Shown here: in pieces, positions 57,910 through 64,000 of the stretch
Numbering within the stretch: the stretch's first letter is position 1
How the letters are laid out: each line of letters opens with the position of its first letter
Assembly: GCA_944739405.2 (NCBI GenBank)
Contig: OX123200.2
Location: forward strand, 7,394,761-7,458,760
Source of the DNA: Euclidia mi
Taxonomy: Eukaryota; Arthropoda; Insecta; Lepidoptera; Erebidae
Reading direction: 5' to 3'
Length of the DNA stretch: 64,000 bases
The notes under the pieces: generated by a model
Databases searched by the model: none
Told to the model about the DNA's origin: nothing
The model's input: the letters and a program-made list of their open reading frames with translations, nothing else
Program-made: the position numbers and the translations under genes

Positions 57910-59150
57910 CTTAACATTTTTATAAATATTTCTAAATCTTGGTGAATTCGAGTATGTATTATCAGTGTTATTCTATATAGTAAATTTCTAACGTTGTTGT
58001 TTAAAATATGTACTTTTGCAGTTTTGCTCGGACTGGAGCAGGTTGTAGTGCGATCTTCTGTATTATTTTTGAAGATAAATATACTGCTGTGAACCATCTC
58101 GTTACTTCTTACAAAGCTAGCATACAGTATTTGACTTGTATTTCTGCATCGTCTAAATAATCTCTGTGGTGTTGAATTACATAAATACCAGTGTCAATCT
58201 TTATTTCCTTTTACATTGAATTGATTTAATTGGCTCTCGAATATTCCCATAGTTTAGTTTATTATTATGTAAATATCGAATTGTGTTTTCGGTCACATGC
58301 TTGTCGTTTTCCTGGTGCATTTATTTATTTTACCTGAATATCTACTAGAACACCTTATTAGTCTTCCACTTTACAGCTAGTAAACAATATTGAAAAGTAT
58401 TTGGTTGTGATATCAAAATTAAACGTTTTATCAAATATATATAGCCCCATAAAAGTGTGTACCTATGTGCTGAAAAAATACTGCTATTTGTGAAAATAAT
58501 CCATTTTGAATTTGTTGCCTGTCTGTTTGTCACAGCTAATCGTTGCTATGGCTCGACCAATTTTGAAGGCACTTTAACTGGTCGATAGCATTGTTGCTAA
58601 TCTTGTAAGAAGTAAATTAGTCTATTTTTGCTTTACGAAATAGATTTGCCTCCAAGCACCTGCCTAATAGACACCATATTCTATAGTGAAAACTTTTTTT
58701 GTGTATTTAGGTCTATCAATTTCCTTGGAAGGTCTATATATTTAATCTAAAATCTACATGCATATAACTATTATTCAGTTTCCAGTTATTTCAATACCGT
58801 ACAGGCCTAAGTGTTTGCCACGGTTTCATGAAAAATTTATTTTCTACCTGTTCTGAGGGTGAGGTTGGGTAAATTGGCAAATTAGCCGTGGGCCTGTCCG
58901 ACACGTATTATAAACTTTAGGTAGTACTGCGTCGTTTTGATATTTGATAAACCTTTAGTGGAGAGAATTTTGGATATGCAGAAAGCAAAGTGGGTTAGTT
59001 TGAACCTATCGCCAGTTGCGAAGTTGCTTGTGAGGGGTTTTTTATAATAGCGCGACCGGGAGATGTGTATAGTTTTTTGATGCGGTGTTAGGATTTACTT
59101 TAGAGCATGGACTAAACAGTTCGATGTTTATTTCGGTCTAATTTTTAATA
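57910..59150. other. Probable intron sequence, nothing supported
   Basis: AT-rich DNA downstream of the 57799 exon. No exon or named repeat identified. Confidence 0.4.
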
Positions 59151-59159
59151 GCTAAAGCT

Positions 59160-59385
59160 TTCCCACCGCAGAGCAAAGACCTCCCCCAAATCTTCCAGTG
59201 TTGCTATTCGCACATAATCTCAAGCCAGCTCTACTCGGAGGCGTCTAAGTCATTTCGTCACCTTTCAGGGCCGGCCTCGGCGACGTTGTCTATTTTCTGG
59301 CACCCACAGTGTAGATTTTTGCCCAACGACCCTCGTGAATACAGCTGACGTGGCCCGCTCAGTTCCATTTTAGACTGGCCTTATC
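59160..59385 (-). repeat. LINE 3' fragment
   Basis: GCAGAGCAAAGACCTCCCCC, ATCTCAAGCCAGCTCTACTC and CAACGACCCTCGTGAATACA resemble the complement of a lepidopteran RTE-type 3' end as I remember it. Diverged. Confidence 0.45.
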
Positions 59386-59959
59386 TGTGTAAATGTTTTA
59401 ATACATAGAGTTATGCATTTTTGAGAAGCATGTGTCTCTATAACTCGTTGGAATAAATCCGCAATGAAATAAACCTTTGAAAGATGATCTAAGAAACGAA
59501 CTTACGAGTATAAACTGTTCAATAATAATGTCCCTTGGTTTGGTCCGGATCTTCAATACCTACTTCCTTGTTTGGTTAGCTATTTATCTAAATCTAAGTA
59601 CTTACGTGCTAACATACCTGCCACGTTTGCCTTCATGTAATCTAGAAAAGTCATTTACGAAGGTTTACCGGCAAACAATTCTAGAACTACCTATAAACAT
59701 TAGAGTCGTTTTATGTAAACTTTAATATAAATAATCAAAGCGTGGATGTATCATTTATTAATATTTTTGCTTTTATGTATTGCAATACATCTAGACGCTA
59801 ACGATATGCTTTCTTAAATTCGGAAACCGTTTTTCTACGATCGATTCGCCATTGGGTTGTTTGTCGACAGCGCTGCTGATTGAGAATGAAACTTATAACC
59901 GTTGGCTAAACAGTTAAGATCATTAAACACTAGACCAATAGGCCCTTTAATAATATGCT

Positions 59960-60050
59960 TCATCATCAGCATGCAATAGTCCATTGCTGAACCTAGGCAC
60001 TTTCCAATAACACGACACTGAGCCCGATTTTCGGCTCGTAGTCAAATCTA
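59960..60050 (-). repeat. LINE 3' fragment
   Basis: CATCATCAGCATGCAATAGT, CCATTGCTGAACCTAGGCAC and CTGAGCCCGATTTTCGGCTC: complement of an RTE-type tail. Confidence 0.5.
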
Positions 60051-60469
60051 ACATTTGTGCTCATCTACCTTGTGCTTTTCTTGACAATGGTCATGCATCT
60101 GCAGACATTCAAGAGACCAAAGAGTTCGGCTCGCTTCTTATCATCATTAATTTTCAATTAACAAGAAGATAATAAGTTTCCTTCTAAAATTCACTTAACC
60201 TTGTAAAGCTTAAAATTATTAAAAGTTGTGCCGTTCGTCGCGGTGAGTGTCAAAACTTTATAATTACTTTAATTAATTGTTACCCACTTTTGTTAATATA
60301 ATATAAAATATTTTGTGAAATTGGGCCGGTAAGCGGGACGCGGATTTTATCTTTCACTTTTAATCTAACGAAATTACTTGCTGTAAAAGTTATTAATGAT
60401 TGTAAACAAAATGTAATGCTGGTGTATTCGTAGGACGACTACCTACTTAAATCACTACATAATATGAAA

Positions 60470-60625
60470 CAAAGTCTGTCTTCTGTCTGTCTGTCCCTAT
60501 GTATGCTTAAATCTTAAAAACTACGCAACGGATTTTAATGCGGTTTTTCTATTAGATAGAATGATTCAAAAGCAAGGTTTATAAGTATAATTGACGCGGC
60601 GAAGCCGCTGGCGACGTCTAGTATT
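60470..60625 (+). repeat. Interspersed repeat ending GCGAAGCCGCTGGCGACG
   Basis: CTGTCTTCTGTCTGTCTGTC, AACTACGCAACGGATTTTAA and the end GCGGCGAAGCCGCTGGCGAC, then GTCTAGT. Related to 2160-2365 in the opposite orientation. Confidence 0.6.
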
Positions 60626-60629
60626 TACT

Positions 60630-61820
60630 AAAGAGCGATTAGTTAGAACTTGAGTGGGCTCTGATTGACTCCAGCCGTATCTACCTATCTCGCAACCGGG
60701 GAAAGCTATCCGCAATTCAGGCATCAGGGCAAGTTCTTGGATAGTAACCGGAAAAGCTTGGATGACATAAGAAGCTAATATTCTGTTACACTAGAAAGCG
60801 GATCCCGGTGTACAAGGTGAAAGTTTTAGATACAACTGGGATAATGCTTGGCGTTGCTAGGCCGGTGATGATGTGATAGAGCTGGCTGTATGTCCAATGA
60901 CAAACGCTGGTACTTGATTTGTGGTTGATCATTAGTGCGGTACTTAAAGTAGGATGAAAAAAAAAAAGCTGTTTTCGGTACTAAATTGTTCCCACCTTGA
61001 AGGAGTCCGAAAATTAGACACTAAACAAGTAAATAAGTACTAAAATAACGATTATAGTTTGCAAATAGTTTTCAATAATGTAGTTTCAAAGCATTTTTTA
61101 GTTGCCAATGCTATCTACTTAAATGTCTATGATATTTGTACAAAATCTTATTATTAAAATAAATACTACAAAAATAGCGAAGAGCACGTACAACATGCCT
61201 TGACATTGACATGTTATATTTGACATGATCGTAACTATTTAACACCCGGAACAGTGAAAGTTATGTCATACATGGTAATCGTATTTGAGTGAATCTTTTC
61301 GGCAGGTCATGTACGTGTATACGTTTTGGATTTTCAAACATATTTCAGACATACAGATTGCGGCATTTTGCTTTATTCATCTGTGTACATGATAGTTTGA
61401 TAGTACGGAAAGTATTATTTATAGATACAGATTGGCAAGAAACAATTTCTTCATTTACTGATTCATTAACTGCATCCTCAACGCATGGTCGAATGAGTAT
61501 GTATTGTTAATGTCGACATTTTAAGATGTTTGGTATAAAAAGAACTCCCGTGTCGTCAAAATAACCGTGTAAAAAAATCATGTATTCTTCAAAAGACCCT
61601 TGCATCAAACAGTATTCGTCAAAAAGACGTATTTTCCAAGTTTTCTTTTTACGAACTTCTCTTTAAACAAAGTACAGCACGCAAGCACATACACAAACAA
61701 CTTTTATGTGATAATTGATTTTGGACTACATATTTAAAAATGAGATCAATGTCGATAATAGTTTGTCAGTGAAAAATGTTCTCCGCTGCGTTTCGCTAAG
61801 TATATTTGCGCCTGCTCTAA
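60630..61820. other. Nothing supported
   Basis: An open frame of 73 codons at 61289-61510 has no motif or splice support. No repeat recognised. Confidence 0.4.
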
Positions 61821-61824
61821 AGAT

Positions 61825-62460
61825 GAATACATACATACATAGACTCTCGCCTGTTTCCCGGAGGGGTAGGCAGAGACTACGGAACGCCATTTGCAACGAT
61901 CCTGACATACCTCTCTTGCTTCATTCACTCCCATCAAGTTTCTCATGCATGCTCTTCTGTTTAGGGTACTTTTGACCTGTCCTTTTTTTAGGATGTCTCC
62001 AATCTGGTCAGAGAACGTCCGCCTAGATCTTCCCCTTCATCCTGTCCCATTCACACTTGCCTTATATATCTTCTTTGTCAGTCTTTCGTCTTCCATCCTC
62101 TCCATTCAACCATCTTAACATGCCTTTCTCGATGCTTGTCACTACATCTTCTTTTACCCCACACCACTTTCGTATCACACAATTCTTTACTCTGTCGGTC
62201 AAAGACACACCACACATACTTCTTAGTGCTCTCATTTCTACAGCATTTATTCTACTTTCAAGTCTCTTCTGCCATACCCAACTTTCACTACCGTACATAA
62301 GGGTAGGCACTAACACCCCTCTATGTACAGCCAAACGTGCCTTTTTGGACACGTTTTGACTGTTCATAAACGCCTTCAGAGCTCCTATTTTCCAAAATTC
62401 CTTCCCAGAAATAATGTCACGTCTATAATCTTGCTCCTTTTCCTGAATACTTTTCAATAT
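61825..62460 (-). mobile_element. Non-LTR retrotransposon, C-terminal region, frameshifted
   Basis: Minus strand from 62457: KEFWKIGALKAFMNSQNVSK, RGVLVPTLMYGSESWVWQKR, LRSMCGVSLTDRVKN and EDVVTSIEKGMLRW. After frame loss it ends with MRNLMGVNEAREVCQDRCKW, RSVVSAYPSGKQA and the 3' tail CTCTGCCTACCCCTCCGGGA plus a TATG tail. Sister of 14690-15035. 5'-truncated and dead. Confidence 0.8.
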
Positions 62461-62764
62461 CCGTTAGGATTTAGTCAAGTGATTTATTTACATGTAAAGC
62501 CTCCGTGTATCGTTGAATGCTTCATAACATTATGAGGGTCTGTGAATGACGCGGCTTAAAGGTCCCCGGATTAAAATGTCGTGGCGTATCCTCTTGGGAC
62601 TGGGGATAGTTCCTTGCATATAGTTTTAATCCCTGTATCTTCTACGTATATAAGTACTGTATTGTATAAATGGCGTTTGAAAGGGCCTTGGTGTAGTTAA
62701 TATCATTTTATTTTCTTTAAACACAACGTAGCGAGGTCCTTAATGATTTTCGAATATATGTGCG

Positions 62765-62975
62765 AATTAAATTGTTAATTACTTATTGCTTCCTAAACTG
62801 TGAAGGAACCCATCGTGAGGCAACCTCTGAGAGTTCTTTATTATGTTCTCAAAACACACTCAGGCAATCCGCACTTGGCCAGCGTGGTGAACTATGGCCT
62901 AGGCCTTCTGATCGGTAAAACAGGCACGTGCTCAGCAGTGGACGGATCAGTTTATATACAGGGCTGATGATGATG
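62765..62975 (-). repeat. LINE 3' tail, copy of the 10720-10945 type
   Basis: Complement order: TCATCATCAGCCCTGTATAT, CTGAGCACGTGCC, CACCACGCTGGCCAAGTGCG and GTTGCCTCACGATGGGTTCC. Confidence 0.65.
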
Positions 62976-63704
62976 AAAATAAGGTTCTACAATGTCTGCG
63001 GCTCAGGATAGGAAATCTTCATAGTGTGTTTGTAGAACATAATAATAGACATATTATCTGGTATTGTTTACAATAAAACAAAGGCAAATATATCAGCATC
63101 GGATGGATCGCCCTTCCGTCTTCTATTTTACTGCCAACGTCGATAAAAAGGGACAAATAAGATATTTATTGCTCAATCAATGCCTAACATCCATGAATCT
63201 TTCGGCCTGCGTCAGTGTCCTTGTAATAAATTGTATTCTCCACGTTATACCGCGCTGAATAATTTTCACTTTACTCTGTGATACGCTTAACGGTTTCGTT
63301 CAAAAGCATTTATTGTAAAGCTTTTTAAATGGTAATTTAGGTAAGTACGTTGCCGATATTTTTCTTATTAAATAGTTATTGGTCGAAGTTTACCTATATA
63401 TTCGGTCTGAGTAATGGGTCGATTCGTTGTGCTGTACCACAATAAGCTCTTCTTTGATTCTATTTGAAGTGTGGGGTGTGTAGTTTTGTCCTTTCTCTTT
63501 TATTTGAACCGCTTATGTCGCAGGGAACTTTACTAATGAAAACCCAAGATTTGGTAGAAAATTTGAACACCATATAATGAGTTCTTTATGGTGACGAGAT
63601 GAGACATGAAATAATGACACACTACAAACCCACTAACAGTGGCGAGGCCTAAACTAGGTACGTTAAACTTTTAGACTTTGTATATCGAATTGCGATTGCC
63701 GACA

Positions 63705-63899
63705 TGTACAACCAAACAAGTCGGCGGTGGACCAGTTTGAAAAAAAAACCCTTGGCTCGCTCGTAGAGTCGAAGCACACTAGAAACATGTTTTGCATACG
63801 GGTGTAAATGTGCGTGTAAAGTAGCACTGGAAGCGACGATGTCTTGCTGAGCGATTCTCGCCCTTATGGTGGTCTAGTGGGAAGTTGTTCGACTGTACA
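63705..63899. mobile_element. MITE family A, copy 2
   Basis: Starts TGTACAACCAAAC and ends GTTCGACTGTACA, 13-bp inverted repeats. Closely similar to 10368-10566, including GCGACGATGTCTTGCTGAGC. Confidence 0.82.
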
Positions 63900-64000
63900 T
63901 TAATATAGTCGTATGTACCTTTAAATGTACTAATGTATCGGTCAGTTGAAATGTAACAAGACCTATTAGTACTTATCTGATTTTTTGTAGAAACATGTAG

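Noticed and set aside
61289..61510. 73-codon frame (MNLFGRSCTCIRFGFSNIFQ), considered as a downstream exon of the 57799 gene
   Set aside because: No acceptor with matching phase and no family resemblance.
60..64000. Regularly spaced short repeats that might suggest a CRISPR array
   Set aside because: None found; the repeats are eukaryotic interspersed elements and simple tandem units.

Overview
The window looks like nuclear DNA of a ditrysian moth (Lepidoptera, possibly a noctuoid). The evidence is AT-rich sequence, small exons with canonical GT-AG introns, and a dense load of transposable-element debris of types familiar to me from moth genomes: tRNA-derived SINEs, RTE-like and Jockey/CR1-like LINE tails, hAT and Tc1/mariner elements, and the 'AGGGTTCCGTA' interspersed repeat. 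The species assignment rests on recollection of repeat families, not on a search. There is no prokaryotic, viral or CRISPR-like locus.

Layout. 1-4.3 kb: the start of a Tc1-like transposase running off the left edge, a mariner-like remnant, and a two-exon Lys/Arg-rich gene followed by decayed coding pieces that look like its former continuation. 4.3-18 kb: almost entirely intergenic DNA made of SINEs, LINE tails, inverted-repeat elements and hairpins. 18.1-26.9 kb: a two-exon MADF-BESS DNA-binding protein gene. Its 7.9-kb intron holds a frameshifted second MADF domain, a hAT miniature element with 8-bp target duplications, and a hAT-like element carrying a LINE relic. 27-38 kb: intergenic repeats, an unrecognised broken coding fragment with a LINE tail inserted in it, a GCCATAA-rich element, and a nested LINE-in-LINE structure with target-site duplication. 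38.8-46.2 kb: the seven-exon gene for the 24-kDa subunit of mitochondrial complex I (NDUFV2), the clearest gene here. 47.6-58 kb: several short exons of unrecognised genes. Two of them (48416-48517 and 57799-57903) start with ATG, end in phase 0 at a donor and look like alternative first exons of one large gene that continues right of the window. 58-64 kb: intronic or intergenic DNA with LINE and MITE copies.

The genes have no visible functional link: one is a respiratory-chain subunit, one a transcription-factor-like protein, the rest unrecognised. The best second-look observations are structural. They include a recurring class of near-perfect hairpins with about 20-32 bp arms and loops of 1-5 nt, a CRE-bearing miniature element caught in both filled and empty sites, SINE copies sharing their 3' tail with a LINE, and stacked insertions whose target duplications can be read directly.
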